Shown: positions 30,797 to 40,225, counted from the stretch's first letter. The stretch is 64,000 nucleotides of DNA from Chthonomonas sp. UBA2785 (GCA_002352215.1 DEIB01000054.1:1-64000), one strand, 5' to 3'. Made by a program: numbers and translations. Notes: generated by a model from the letters alone, not told the origin.

Positions 30797-33472
30797 TTAC
30801 TTCTTGGTCCGCGTGGACTTGCGGGCGGTGGTCTTCTTGGCCGTGGTTCCGCCGCGACGGGCGGGGGCCCGCTTCGCGCCGCGCTTGGATGGCCCCGCCG
30901 CAGCCTTGGCAATCAGCAACTCAGCGGCTTGCTCCAACGTCACCGCCTCAGGCGTGATCGACTTCGGCAAGGTGGCATTGGTTTGGCCATCGGTGACGTA
31001 GGGGCCGTAGCGACCGCTCATCACCTTCACTTCGCCCGCCAAGCCCTCAGCCGTGCCCAGGGAGCGGAGGGGTTCCGGGCCACTGCTGCGGGCGCCACGT
31101 CCACCCCGGTTGTTCTGGGGGTTGGCGAGGGCATCCAGGGCCTCTTGCAGGGTCATGGTGGCGGCAGTGCGCCAGTCGCCCACGTTGGCCTTGCGGTCGC
31201 CGGCCGTGAGGTAGGCGCCGTAGCGGCCAATGGCCAGGGTCACCGCAAACTGGGTGCCGGGTTCATCGCCCAGCAGGCGCGGGAAGGACATCAGCATGCT
31301 CAGGTCGTCTTCGCTGAGTTCGCTGGCATTGGCACCCGGCGGCAGTGTCACCCGCTTGACCTCCCCATCCTCGCCCGCTTCGCGTTCCAAGTAAGCGCCG
31401 TAGCGGCCACTCTTCAGGTACACGTTCCGGCCGGTTTTGTGGTCGATGCCCAGCGATTCCGGTCCGGCGGCGCGTTCGGTCAGCAGGGATTCGGCCTTTT
31501 CCAGGGTTAGGTCGGCCGGGGGTAGATCCTCCGGCACGCTGCAGGTGTGGCCGGGGCCGCCTTCGCCGCGCTGAATGAACGGTCCATTGCGGCCAATGCG
31601 CACGCGAATCTCCTCACTGAGAGGGATGAGCGGGAAGGGAATGTCGGCGCCCTTCTCCTTCACAGCGGCATCAATACCGGGGCGCTGCTGGGTGCCGAAA
31701 TAGAAGGCCTTGAGTTGCTTGACGGCATCACGGTCGCCTTCAGCGATCTCGTCGAGCTCATCCTCCATCGAGGCCGTGAACCCGAGGTCCACAAGTTCGG
31801 AGAACCACTCTTCTAGAAGCTGGATGACGGCAAAGGCCGTCCAAGTGGGGACCAGTTCGTTGCCTTTCTTGAAGACGTAACCCCGGTTCTGGATGGTCGA
31901 AATGATGCTGGCGTAGGTGCTGGGCCGGCCGATGCCTTGCTCTTCCAGGGCGCGGACCAGGGTCGCTTCGGTGTAGCGGGCCGTCGGGCGCGTCACGTGC
32001 TCGGTCATCTCCACCGACTTCACCGCCACCTTGTCGCCCACTTTCAGGTTGGGCAGAATCGTCTCGCGGTCGCCGAGGTCGGCATCCGGGTCGTCGGTGC
32101 CTTCCACGTAAGCGCGGAGGAAGCCGGGGAATTGAATCCGCTTGCCGCTGGTGCCGAAGGTGAACGTGCGGCCGCCTTCTTCCACTTCCAGTTCAATGCG
32201 GGTGCGCATGACTTCGGCGGGGCGCATTTGGCAGGCCAGGGTGCGCTTCCAGATCAGGTCGTAAATCTTCAGTTGGTCGGCGTCTAGGTACGCCTTCACG
32301 TCCTGCGGGCGGCGCTGGAGGTCGGTGGGACGGATCGCTTCGTGGGCTTCCTGCGCGTTCTTGGCCTTCGACTTGTACCGCTTGGGAGTGGCGAGGGCGT
32401 ACTCCTTGCCGTAGAGGTCGGTGATGACGGCCTTGGCTTGCTCCAGAGCGCGGTCGGCCAGGGTGAGGCTGTCCGTTCGCATGTAGGTGATCAAACCGAC
32501 GCGCTCGCCTCCCATTGCCACACCTTCGTAAAGCTGCTGGGCGATGCGCATGGTGCGGTCGCCCGAGAAGCCGAACTTGCGGTTGGCCTCTTGCTGCAGG
32601 GTGGACGTCATGAAGGGCGGCGGCGGGGTTTCCGTCCCCGGCTTCTCGTCGCGCTTAGTGACGGTGAAGGGCGCGGCAGCCTGCAGGCGCGGGGCCAGCG
32701 GGCCGGCTTCGTCGGCGTTGAGCCGGTACACCTTCTTGTTGGTGAGCTGACCGTGGTGGTCAAAGTCTTGGCCATCGGCCAGGGTTTGGCCCGCCACCGC
32801 GCTGAGTTTGCTTCCGAACGTGGCGCCCTCGACCTCATGCGTGGCCTTGATGCCACTGTAGCTGGCGGGCACAAAACCCATGCGCTCGCGTTCGCGCATC
32901 ACCACTAGGCGCACGGCCACGCTCTGCACGCGGCCCGCGCTCAATCCGGGAGCGACTTTTTTCCAAAGAAGGGGGCTTAAAGTGTAACCATATAGCCGGT
33001 CCAGGATGCGGCGCGTCTCCTGAGCCCGCACCAGGGCCTCGTCCACCGCCCGGGGTTCGGCCAAGGCCTGTTTGATGGCTTCTGGCGTGATTTCGTGAAA
33101 GACTATGCGTTGAACTTCTACAGATTTCTTAGGCTTAAGCAACTGCAGAATGTGCCAACTGATGGATTCGCCTTCGCGGTCTTCGTCTGTTGCGAGCAGG
33201 ATGCGCTGGGCATCCTTGGCCGTAGCCTTCAGTTCGGTCACCCGGCGCTTTTTATCATCCGGCACGATATAGATCGGCTGAAAATCTTCATCCGTATTCA
33301 CGCCCAGGCGCGCCCACGGCTTGCCTTTGAATTCGGCAGGAATCTCCTTGGCGCTCTCCGGGAGGTCGCGCACGTGCCCAAAGCTGGCGATGACGTCGTA
33401 ATCCTTGCCCAAGAAGCGCTGGATGGTCTGCGCTTTTGCTGGAGATTCCACAATGACTACGGTCTTGGCCAT
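30797..33472 (-). CDS. topA: DNA topoisomerase I
   Basis: The 891-residue type IA topoisomerase relaxes negative supercoils. The TOPRIM domain starts KTVVIVESPAKAQTIQRFLG, and the active tyrosine is in GLITYMRTDSLTL (about residue 328). The C-terminal part lacks the zinc-finger cysteines of E. coli TopA. It has three GRYGAYL/GRYGPYV repeats (about 680-870) and a Lys/Arg/Thr tail of about 35 residues resembling histone H1 tails, which probably binds DNA, as in Actinobacteria. I chose ATG 33472 at the TOPRIM start; the frame runs 32 codons further upstream. Confidence 0.96.
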   Translation of the reverse strand: MAKTVVIVESPAKAQTIQRFLGKDYDVIASFGHVRDLPESAKEIPAEFKGKPWARLGVNTDEDFQPIYIVPDDKKRRVTELKATAKDAQRILLATDEDREGESISWHILQLLKPKKSVEVQRIVFHEITPEAIKQALAEPRAVDEALVRAQETRRILDRLYGYTLSPLLWKKVAPGLSAGRVQSVAVRLVVMRERERMGFVPASYSGIKATHEVEGATFGSKLSAVAGQTLADGQDFDHHGQLTNKKVYRLNADEAGPLAPRLQAAAPFTVTKRDEKPGTETPPPPFMTSTLQQEANRKFGFSGDRTMRIAQQLYEGVAMGGERVGLITYMRTDSLTLADRALEQAKAVITDLYGKEYALATPKRYKSKAKNAQEAHEAIRPTDLQRRPQDVKAYLDADQLKIYDLIWKRTLACQMRPAEVMRTRIELEVEEGGRTFTFGTSGKRIQFPGFLRAYVEGTDDPDADLGDRETILPNLKVGDKVAVKSVEMTEHVTRPTARYTEATLVRALEEQGIGRPSTYASIISTIQNRGYVFKKGNELVPTWTAFAVIQLLEEWFSELVDLGFTASMEDELDEIAEGDRDAVKQLKAFYFGTQQRPGIDAAVKEKGADIPFPLIPLSEEIRVRIGRNGPFIQRGEGGPGHTCSVPEDLPPADLTLEKAESLLTERAAGPESLGIDHKTGRNVYLKSGRYGAYLEREAGEDGEVKRVTLPPGANASELSEDDLSMLMSFPRLLGDEPGTQFAVTLAIGRYGAYLTAGDRKANVGDWRTAATMTLQEALDALANPQNNRGGRGARSSGPEPLRSLGTAEGLAGEVKVMSGRYGPYVTDGQTNATLPKSITPEAVTLEQAAELLIAKAAAGPSKRGAKRAPARRGGTTAKKTTARKSTRTKK

Positions 33473-33593
33473 ACGCGCGTATTGGTTTACCGGGCCGGGG
33501 CCAGGTTCTGCGCGGTCTTGTCTAAACGGCCCACCGTGGCCCGCCTGCACCTGGAGCTCTGACACCACTGGCCGCGGAAAACGTGTATTGAAT

Positions 33594-33599
33594 AATAAT
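33594..33599 (+). promoter_or_regulatory. -10 box (AATAAT) for the transglutaminase gene
   Basis: AATAAT differs from TATAAT at one base and ends 7 bases before the second in-frame ATG (33607). It overlaps the first ATG at 33598, which argues for 33607 as the start. Confidence 0.4.
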
Positions 33600-33606
33600 G
33601 CGAATC

Positions 33607-34998
33607 ATGCCGCGCGTTTTCAAGCTTTGGTTGGTGGCCTTCACGCTGGCGTGGGCCGCCGTGGCGAGCGCCGGCGAACGCAACTGGCTCACCGTTCACT
33701 TGGGCAAGGAACGCATCGGCTACGCTTGGTACGAAACGGAATTGCCCCGATCGGCTGGCTCGATCGAAGTTGCCGAGGTGGTGCTGGATACCAAGGCCCT
33801 AGGCGACCCCATTCAGCTCCGGTCGTATTCTCGGGTTCGGTACGGCGGCGATCGCGAGCTAGTGACGGGTGAATACCGCACCGAAAGCGGGGGACGGACC
33901 TCGACGGTTCAGATCGAACTCGTGGACGAGAACTTAGTGGTGAAGGCGAACACGGCCGGGCGCCCCCAGGAGATGCAACTGAAGGTTGACCCAAAGATCC
34001 CTTTCACCAGCGACGCTGTCAACTATCTGATTGAACTCGAGCAGCGACCCGAGCGGCTGAAGGTGCAGACCTTTGATTCCACCACGCTCACCATCGTCCA
34101 GATTGAAGTCATCGATCGAGGCAAAGTCACCCTGGAGGATGGCGGGCGTACCGTTGCCGCGCACCGGTATGACGTCGAAGACCCTCGGAGCCCCACCCAA
34201 GTTTTTGTCTCGTCCGAAGGCAAGTTCCTCCTCGCCCGGGGGCCGCTGGGGATGACCATGCGCCCGGCCACCGAAGAGGAAGCTCTACGGCCCGTCTCCG
34301 GTGGCCCAAGCGACATCGCGGATCTCTCCACCATCGTGCCGAATAAGCCGCTGACCGGCCGCCCCGACCAACCGCTCACCCTGCGATTTGTGGGTCTCTC
34401 TCGCGATCTCCCTTCGGATGGGCATCAAACCACGACTCGTGAAAACAAGGATGTGGTGGTGACGATTCATCCCTTGCGCCCCGAGGGCAAGCGGTCCGTG
34501 GCCGAGGCGAAGGGCCAAGATGAATGGAGAGGCTCTGCTCCTTTCTTACCGGCGGACAACGCCGAGATTCGGTTGCGATCTCGCCTGGCCATTGGCCGAC
34601 TGACGGACGTGCATGAGGTCGCGCAGGCCTTGCGGATGGACGTCTTCCGCCGGATGCGTGTGAACGCGGGCATTGGCGTGTTGCGGCCCGCCGATGAGAT
34701 CATTGGTGCTCCCGAAGGGGTATGTCGTGACCATGCCATCTTGCTAGCCACTATGCTCCGGGCGGTAGGCTATGCCAGTCGTCTCGTCAGCGGCATGGTG
34801 GAGTATCAAGGACGCTTCTACTACCATGCTTGGGTGGAGTACTGGGACGGCAAGGATTGGAATGCTATGGATAGCACACGCCCGGAGTCAAATCTCACAT
34901 CGCGGCACATCAAGATTGCGCACGGCACGGTGGCCGATGCTTACCAATCGTTCTTGCTCTCCCCGGAGCGATTAGAAGTCGTTAAGGAAGGCTCATGA
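33607..34998 (+). CDS. Secreted transglutaminase-like protein
   Basis: The 463-residue protein has a signal peptide (about 1-20, AAVASAGE) and a large beta-rich N-terminal region. The transglutaminase-like catalytic triad is C373 (EGVCRDHA), H407 (YYHAWVEY) and D422 (NAMDST). These proteins often act as cysteine peptidases or cross-linking enzymes outside the membrane; the substrate is unknown. It starts a plus-strand run: its stop overlaps the next ATG (ATGA), with AAGGAAGG as ribosome binding site. Confidence 0.88.
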   Translation: MPRVFKLWLVAFTLAWAAVASAGERNWLTVHLGKERIGYAWYETELPRSAGSIEVAEVVLDTKALGDPIQLRSYSRVRYGGDRELVTGEYRTESGGRTSTVQIELVDENLVVKANTAGRPQEMQLKVDPKIPFTSDAVNYLIELEQRPERLKVQTFDSTTLTIVQIEVIDRGKVTLEDGGRTVAAHRYDVEDPRSPTQVFVSSEGKFLLARGPLGMTMRPATEEEALRPVSGGPSDIADLSTIVPNKPLTGRPDQPLTLRFVGLSRDLPSDGHQTTTRENKDVVVTIHPLRPEGKRSVAEAKGQDEWRGSAPFLPADNAEIRLRSRLAIGRLTDVHEVAQALRMDVFRRMRVNAGIGVLRPADEIIGAPEGVCRDHAILLATMLRAVGYASRLVSGMVEYQGRFYYHAWVEYWDGKDWNAMDSTRPESNLTSRHIKIAHGTVADAYQSFLLSPERLEVVKEGS

Positions 34999-36497
34999 TA
35001 GGCCAGCAGCGCCGCGCCTTAGTGATTGCGATTTTTGCCATTCTTGGCGCGATCGTGAGTATGTCGTTCATGCCCATGGCGATCGACTCGATCTACTCTT
35101 CGATCCAGAATCAGGTGCGCTCATCCCGCGTTGAGCCGAATCCTAACGCTACAGAGAAGGTTTACGAATTCGACCGAATTGTTAGCGCGAAACCGAACTT
35201 GAGTCCGTCTGCCCAGCAGAAGGCGTTGGAGGAGTTTCGAACTGAATGGCTGACCAGCCGTGATTCGGCAAATCTCATGGACACATTGGCCAAGTTTGGC
35301 CTCGATTTAGAGCCTAAGATTGAGATTACAGATACCAAGTTTAGTGGCCGAAGTGAGATATCTTCGCTCAAAGGACTTGAGAAGGGCGGTGTAAGCCGAG
35401 TCATCCGTGAGGGGAGTCGTTTCTCGATCTACATCCTCCGGCAAACCCGTATTCTGCCAGTCACCGGCAACGGCATTCCGGACGTCACTGACGAGCCGGT
35501 TCGAGGCTATCCAGGGTCACGTCAGCCCACCACGCTCATCGCGCTGGGGCTTCTCGGAGCAATTCTGGGCGGGGTCTTCGGTGACGTTGGCTCTCGGCTC
35601 ATGGCAAAGGGGATGGAGCGCTGGAAGCTCATGGCCAGCGGCGACCGTGTTACCGTGTTTATGGGTTCCTTTGCGGGCATCCTGGCGAGTATCCCGTTCC
35701 TCTTTGTATTCCAAGGTCTTGGCATACTCGCACCGCTTTTGGTTTTTGCCATGATGGTCGGATTCTCGTTCCTTGGGATTTATGCGCTCCGCTCAATGGA
35801 TGACATCTTGCCGTGGGCGAGCATGACGACGAGTCGTCGCCGCACGGGGATTCGCATTCTGGATACGAATGTTCTCATTGACGGGCGAATTTACGACGTT
35901 GCGAAGACGGGATTTTTGACCGGCGAACTCTACGTGCCGTCGTTTGTGATTCAGGAGCTTCAGATCATTGCGGACAGCAAGGATGATATGAAGCGGGCGC
36001 GGGGCAAGCGCGGCCTGCAAATGCTCAAGCTCATGCAATCCGAATTCCAGATTGAGGTTGGCACCAAGGACAAGAACGTGGGCAACCCCAAGGACCCCGT
36101 GGATACGCGCCTCGTCCGCCTCGCCAAGGCCCTGGGGGCAGACCTGGTGACCAACGATCACAACCTCAACTCGGTCGCCACGCTTCAGGATGTACGGGTG
36201 CTCAACCTCAATGACCTGGTCTTGGCGGTGAGGACCAACGTGCTGCCAGGGGAGACGATGTTTGTGGTTCTCAACCGCGAAGGTCAACAGCCCGGCCAAG
36301 GCGTCGGCTATCTGGATGACGGCACGATGGTGGTGGTCGAGCGATCCCGCGAGAAAATTGGGCAGTCCGTGGAAATTCTGGTCACGCAAATCATCCAGAC
36401 GGAACGAGGGAAGCTCGTGTTTGCCGAACTGGCCGACGATCCGAACGGCACCGACCCCAGCGACCTCGGGGCCAGCCCTCGCCGTCCTCGATCGTGA
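34995..36497 (+). CDS. PIN-TRAM membrane protein (YacL type) with extra extracytoplasmic domain
   Basis: The 500-residue protein has a first membrane helix (about 8-30), then about 145 residues outside the membrane, three further helices (about 180-265), a PIN nuclease domain with RILDTNVLIDGRIYDVA (about 287-400) and a TRAM RNA-binding domain (about 415-480). YacL-type relatives have four helices plus PIN-TRAM in about 360 residues. The extra region (about 40-175) ends with KGGVSRVIREGSRFSIYILRQ, faintly like a parvulin C-terminus. PIN acidic residues seem intact, so RNase activity is possible. It is coupled to ispDF by GTGA. Confidence 0.88.
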   Translation: MIGQQRRALVIAIFAILGAIVSMSFMPMAIDSIYSSIQNQVRSSRVEPNPNATEKVYEFDRIVSAKPNLSPSAQQKALEEFRTEWLTSRDSANLMDTLAKFGLDLEPKIEITDTKFSGRSEISSLKGLEKGGVSRVIREGSRFSIYILRQTRILPVTGNGIPDVTDEPVRGYPGSRQPTTLIALGLLGAILGGVFGDVGSRLMAKGMERWKLMASGDRVTVFMGSFAGILASIPFLFVFQGLGILAPLLVFAMMVGFSFLGIYALRSMDDILPWASMTTSRRRTGIRILDTNVLIDGRIYDVAKTGFLTGELYVPSFVIQELQIIADSKDDMKRARGKRGLQMLKLMQSEFQIEVGTKDKNVGNPKDPVDTRLVRLAKALGADLVTNDHNLNSVATLQDVRVLNLNDLVLAVRTNVLPGETMFVVLNREGQQPGQGVGYLDDGTMVVVERSREKIGQSVEILVTQIIQTERGKLVFAELADDPNGTDPSDLGASPRRPRS

Positions 36498-37624
36498 AAG
36501 GCGCGCTCATTCTGCTCGCAGCGGGCAAGAGCCGCCGCTTTGGTACGGACAAACTCTCCGCCACGCTGCCGGATGGCCGCGAAGTCTGGCAAGCCAGCCT
36601 GGATGCCTTCGGCGAACTCGACTTCCTCGCTCAGCGCATCCTCGTGGTCAGTGAAGATCAACTTCACAGTTCCTGGCCCGAAAACCTCACGGTCGTCGCC
36701 GGTGGCCAGGAACGCACTGATTCCGTCCGCGCGGGTCTCCAAGCCCTCAACCCTGAAATCACCCACGTCCTCATCCACGATGCCGCTCGGCCCTTCGTCA
36801 CGCGCGATGTCATCCAAAGGGTTTGGGAGTCCACCACTCAGAGCGGTTCGGGCTGCCCCGTAGTGCCCGTCACGGACACCATCCGCCAGCACGAACCCAA
36901 CGGAAGCCGCACTCTCCCCCGCGCCGAACTCGGTGCCGTGCAAACCCCGCAGGGTGCCCGCCGTGACTGGATCGAGCAAGCCTACGCCCAGCTCACCCAG
37001 CCCGCCACCGACGACATGAGCGTGCTGGAATCAGCCGGCTACCCCATCCACCTCACCCAAGGCGACCCCGCCAACCGCAAGATCACGTATGCTGACGACA
37101 TTCCCGGCCCCGGGCAACCCCAAAGCATGAACTTCGAGATCCGCACCGGCATGGGCTACGACATCCACGCGTTCAGCACCGACCCCGACCGCCCGATGTG
37201 GCTGGGGGGCGTGGAGTTTGATGATCGCCCGGGCTTAGAAGGACACAGCGACGCCGATGCCCTCCTGCATGCCCTCGTGGATGCTCTCCTTGGCGCCGCC
37301 GGTATGGGCGATATCGGCGAGCACTATCCGCCCAGCGACGAACAATGGCGGAACTGCCCCAGTTTGCGTTTCCTCGTAGAAACAGCCGCACGCGTCCGTG
37401 CCGAAGGATGGAATATCCAAAATGTGGATGTCAGCGTCTTGGCCGAACGGCCGCGCCTAGGCCCGCGTAGAAAGGAAATGACAGACGTCATTGCTTCTGC
37501 CTTGGGACTCAGGCCGGATCAGGTCGGTATCAAGGCCACGACCAATGAGCGGCTGGGTGCTATCGGGCGCGGCGAGGGAATTGCCGCCTTCGCCATCGCC
37601 ACTCTCACCCGGTCGGTCCACTGA
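36494..37624 (+). CDS. ispDF: Bifunctional IspD/IspF isoprenoid enzyme
   Basis: The 376-residue fusion carries IspD (about 1-210), which makes CDP-methylerythritol in the MEP pathway, with LLAAGKSRRFGTDKL and VLIHDAARPF. IspF (about 219-376), the cyclodiphosphate synthase, has GYDIHAF, LEGHSDADALLHALVDALLG with its zinc His and Asp, and KATTNERLGAIGRGEG. The two enzymes are not consecutive in the pathway, yet fusions occur in several phyla. The GTG start overlaps the previous stop. The N-terminal half is short for IspD but the key Lys and Arg are present. Confidence 0.95.
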   Translation: MKGALILLAAGKSRRFGTDKLSATLPDGREVWQASLDAFGELDFLAQRILVVSEDQLHSSWPENLTVVAGGQERTDSVRAGLQALNPEITHVLIHDAARPFVTRDVIQRVWESTTQSGSGCPVVPVTDTIRQHEPNGSRTLPRAELGAVQTPQGARRDWIEQAYAQLTQPATDDMSVLESAGYPIHLTQGDPANRKITYADDIPGPGQPQSMNFEIRTGMGYDIHAFSTDPDRPMWLGGVEFDDRPGLEGHSDADALLHALVDALLGAAGMGDIGEHYPPSDEQWRNCPSLRFLVETAARVRAEGWNIQNVDVSVLAERPRLGPRRKEMTDVIASALGLRPDQVGIKATTNERLGAIGRGEGIAAFAIATLTRSVH

Positions 37625-37634
37625 ACGAACGACC

Positions 37635-37919
37635 ATGGAACTGCTATTCCGAAATGCTGACGGTAATTTATCGCAGCGTCAACGCGACTACGCCATTCGC
37701 AAACTAAGCCGACTCACTCGCTACGATGCCCGCGCCTCGCGCGCCGAGGTGGCCCACAGCGAAGTGCGCCACGAGCACCTGCTGCAGGTGACGGTGAACG
37801 CCGATGGGGAGTGGATTCGCGGCAAGGCGCAGAGTCGAAACTTCCGTGAGGCCGTCGATCACTTGGCGGATCTCTTGGAGAGCAGGCTCAAACGCCGTAA
37901 GGAAAAGCACGCTTCCTAG
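37635..37919 (+). CDS. hpf: Ribosome hibernation promoting factor, short form
   Basis: The 94-residue protein has the HPF/YfiA beta-alpha fold: a first strand MELLFRNADGNLS, a basic helix (QRDYAIRKLSRLTRY) and a last helix EAVDHLADLLESRLKRRKEKH. It binds the 30S decoding region and dimerises or silences ribosomes during stress. The long form has an extra C-terminal domain of about 60 residues, absent here. It lies 10 bases after ispDF and ends the operon. Confidence 0.85.
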   Translation: MELLFRNADGNLSQRQRDYAIRKLSRLTRYDARASRAEVAHSEVRHEHLLQVTVNADGEWIRGKAQSRNFREAVDHLADLLESRLKRRKEKHAS

Positions 37920-37928
37920 ACCTGTCTC

Positions 37929-37944
37929 ATCCGGTTCGCCGGAT
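37929..37944 (+). terminator. Hairpin after hpf
   Basis: ATCCGG-TTCG-CCGGAT is a perfect 6-base stem with a TTCG loop, 9 bases after the stop. It is followed by CTCAACCTTTT, a weak T tract. A second inverted repeat (ATGCCTG / CAGGCAT) lies a few bases further on and reaches into the comF stop. Confidence 0.6.
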
Positions 37945-37979
37945 CTCAACCTTTTGCATGCCTGGGTGCCTTTGTGGCC

Positions 37980-38597
37980 TCAGGCATTGCTATTGGCAGC
38001 TAGTTGGTCCGAGCAGAAGGCAATCGCCCGCACCTCGGCGGCCCCGGCTTGGCGCAGGGCTTCGCGGCAGGCTAGCACCGTGCTACCGCTCGTGATCACG
38101 TCGTCCACCAGCACCACCCGGCGGCCCTTCACAAGCGGTGAGGCGGCAAACGCCCCGATGATATTGCGCTGGCGGGCGGCGCGGTTCAGCCCCACTTGGG
38201 GGCGGGTGGCGCGGATGCGTCGCAAGGCCCGCGCGGCCTGGGGCATCTGCGAGGCGAGCCACTCGCTTTGATTGAATCCCCGCTCAAAGCGCCGCGTCCA
38301 GTGGATTGGCACAGGCACCACCATCTCTTCATCGGTGATGAAGTGCCGGGCGGCCATCATTCGGGCCATCGGGTCGCGGAGGAGGGAAGCTCGCTCGTAT
38401 TTCAGCCGCTTCACCGCCTGCGCGGCGCGCTCTTGATACAGGAAGCAAGCGTCAACGCTCATGGGGTCTTCAGGCAAGATCACCCAGGGAACGGCAGGCC
38501 GAAAGGTCTCTTCACACGCCGGACAGATGGCCGGCTCACCCAGCCGGCCGCACAGGGCGCACGCCGGGGGATATAGCCACGCCCACATTCGCCCCAC
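37980..38597 (-). CDS. comF: ComF family phosphoribosyltransferase-like protein
   Basis: The 205-residue protein has an N-terminal zinc-binding pair CALC and CPAC (about 13-29) and a phosphoribosyltransferase fold whose PRPP loop is VVLVDDVITSGST (about 160-172). ComF/GntX proteins function in DNA uptake in Bacillus and Haemophilus, with an unresolved biochemical role. No other competence gene is nearby apart from a lone pseudopilin at 20 kb. The start is GTG 38597, 6 bases after TATACT; an ATG three codons on is possible. Confidence 0.9.
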   Translation of the reverse strand: MGRMWAWLYPPACALCGRLGEPAICPACEETFRPAVPWVILPEDPMSVDACFLYQERAAQAVKRLKYERASLLRDPMARMMAARHFITDEEMVVPVPIHWTRRFERGFNQSEWLASQMPQAARALRRIRATRPQVGLNRAARQRNIIGAFAASPLVKGRRVVLVDDVITSGSTVLACREALRQAGAAEVRAIAFCSDQLAANSNA

Positions 38598-38603
38598 TCC
38601 CGC

Positions 38604-38609
38604 AGTATA
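38604..38609 (-). promoter_or_regulatory. -10 box (TATACT) for leaderless comF
   Basis: TATACT on the minus strand ends 6 bases before the GTG at 38597. Confidence 0.5.
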
Positions 38610-38640
38610 TCAAGCGGCTAGCCCGGGGGCAAAAAGTCAG

Positions 38641-38673
38641 AACGCCCGCCGAGTCCAAGACTCAGCGGGCGTT
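38641..38673 (-). terminator. Rho-independent terminator of the small LuxR-type gene
   Basis: The stem pairs AACGCCCGC-GAGTC with GACTC-GCGGGCGTT around a 3-base loop, with a single C/A mismatch. Read on the minus strand it is followed by CTGACTTTTT. It begins 27 bases after the gene's stop. Confidence 0.9.
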
Positions 38674-38700
38674 ACTCCCCTTCCTACGATGTGGCTGTGC

Positions 38701-38976
38701 TTAGGCCTCGCCGTGCGTATGGCCGAAGAACGGCTCAAACGGGATGAGACCCAGGCGCGTCGCGGCGCGGAGCGCTTGGACGCGATTGTTCACCTGAAGC
38801 TTCTGGTAGATGTTGGCGAGGTGGAAATCCACCGTGCGCTTACTGACCACCATTTTGTCGGCTGCTTCCTGACTCGTGTGACCCTGAGCGATGAGACTCA
38901 GTACTTTCACTTCCGTCGGCGTAAGCCGGATGCCTCGCGGCGATTCACTTGTTCGATTTGTGTTAGGCAATGCCAT
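38701..38976 (-). CDS. Stand-alone LuxR/GerE helix-turn-helix protein
   Basis: The 91-residue protein is almost only a GerE-type DNA-binding domain: LTPTEVKVLSLIAQGHTSQE, then KMVVSKRTVDFHLANIYQKL as turn and recognition helix. No receiver or ligand domain is present, so control must act through expression, dimer partner or an unseen ligand. GAGGGAAGGG before the ATG is one of the few strong Shine-Dalgarno sites in the window. It lies downstream of galK on the same strand, separated by 83 bases, and has its own terminator. Confidence 0.88.
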   Translation of the reverse strand: MALPNTNRTSESPRGIRLTPTEVKVLSLIAQGHTSQEAADKMVVSKRTVDFHLANIYQKLQVNNRVQALRAATRLGLIPFEPFFGHTHGEA

Positions 38977-39059
38977 GACCCTTCCCTCGTTGCAATTCGT
39001 TTGCCGCCCACAAATCTCCTTCCATATCCTTTCGCAGATTTACTATGGTCCCTCGAAAA

Positions 39060-40211
39060 TTATCGAAAATCGTAACCAATGCCTGCACCACGGGATGCGC
39101 GGGCCGCGAGGAATACGCTCTCGCGATCAGGAAATCGTTGACCATATGCCTCACTAACCCTTTCGACGTAATTGGGCACATCTTGTTCCGTCACCAGGGC
39201 AACGCAGGCTCCTCCGAACCCAGCACCCGTCATACGGGCCCCTATACAGCCAGGTGCGGCCCGGGCGATTTCGGCCATCGCGTCCAGTTCTTCGCAGCTC
39301 ACTTCGAAGAGGTCTCGGAGGCTGTCGTGGCTGGCTTGCATTAGGGCCCCCATTTGGTCCCGGTCGTCCGCTCTCAGCGCTGCCGCCATCTGGTGGACCC
39401 GCGCACTCTCGGCCACGACATGGCGGGCGCGGCGCAAGTCCTCTTCATTAAGCGAGGCGGCTTGCGCTTCGAGTTGCTCCTCAGTTACATCGCGAAGGTG
39501 CGAAACCCCTAGGGTGGCGGCGGCTCGTTCCACCGAAGCGCGACGGTCGTTATAGGCACTTCCCACCAGGCCGCGCCTCCGGCCCGTATCGCAAAGCATC
39601 AGCACCAAGTCGTCCGGAACGGGGACGGGCTGGACCTCCATGGTCCGGATATCCATGAGGAGGGCATGGCCATCCACGCCCAGGGCGCTGGCCGCCATAT
39701 CCATCAGACCGCAGTTCACTCCCACGTATTGGTTCTCGCAGGTTTGCGCAATGCGAGCCACTTGGAGTGGATCTACAGGAAAACCCGAGAGTGTCAGCCA
39801 CAGCCACCCGAAGGCCACTTCCATCGCCGCGCTACTACTGACCCCGGCGCCGATGGGCAGGTCATTGGCCACCACGACTTCGGCATTGGTGTCCACGGGC
39901 ATCCCCGCTTGGCGCAGTGCCCACGCCATGCCGGCCGCGTAGTTCGCCCAGCCCCGAGTGCTCCCGGGCTCGACTTCGGCCACCTGGAACGACTTGGCCC
40001 AGCCCCGCGCCACACTATAGAGGCGACTGGGGCCATCTGTTGCTCGCGCGGCAAGGCTCACCCCGTAGGGCAGGGCCGCTGGCATCACAAACCCATCCGA
40101 GTAGTCCGTGTGCTCCCCGATGAGATTCACCCGGCCGGGGGCTTCTACGACCAACTCGGCGGCTTTGCCGAAGGTGTCCTCAAAGACGGCGCACGCCCAT
40201 TCCGATTGCAT
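39060..40211 (-). CDS. galK: Galactokinase
   Basis: The 383-residue GHMP kinase phosphorylates galactose for the Leloir pathway. Motif 1 is GRVNLIGEHTDYSDGFVMP near residue 27, motif 2 is PIGAGVSSSAAMEVAFG, and motif 3 is MTGAGFGGACVAL. Length is normal. No galT, galE or galM is in the window. The TATGGT box and AAGGA stretch both lie just upstream of the ATG. Confidence 0.95.
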   Translation of the reverse strand: MQSEWACAVFEDTFGKAAELVVEAPGRVNLIGEHTDYSDGFVMPAALPYGVSLAARATDGPSRLYSVARGWAKSFQVAEVEPGSTRGWANYAAGMAWALRQAGMPVDTNAEVVVANDLPIGAGVSSSAAMEVAFGWLWLTLSGFPVDPLQVARIAQTCENQYVGVNCGLMDMAASALGVDGHALLMDIRTMEVQPVPVPDDLVLMLCDTGRRRGLVGSAYNDRRASVERAAATLGVSHLRDVTEEQLEAQAASLNEEDLRRARHVVAESARVHQMAAALRADDRDQMGALMQASHDSLRDLFEVSCEELDAMAEIARAAPGCIGARMTGAGFGGACVALVTEQDVPNYVERVSEAYGQRFPDRESVFLAARASRGAGIGYDFR

Positions 40212-40219
40212 ATTCCTTC

Positions 40220-40225
40220 ACCATA
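40220..40225 (-). promoter_or_regulatory. -10 box (TATGGT) for galK
   Basis: TATGGT on the minus strand ends 8 bases before the ATG at 40211. The intervening bases include AAGGA, so a very short leader is equally possible. Confidence 0.4.

Noticed and set aside
38963..39181. 72-codon frame across the end of galK and the start of the LuxR-type gene
   Set aside because: It overlaps both genes in a different frame and most of it is galK antisense-free shadow; no motif supports it.
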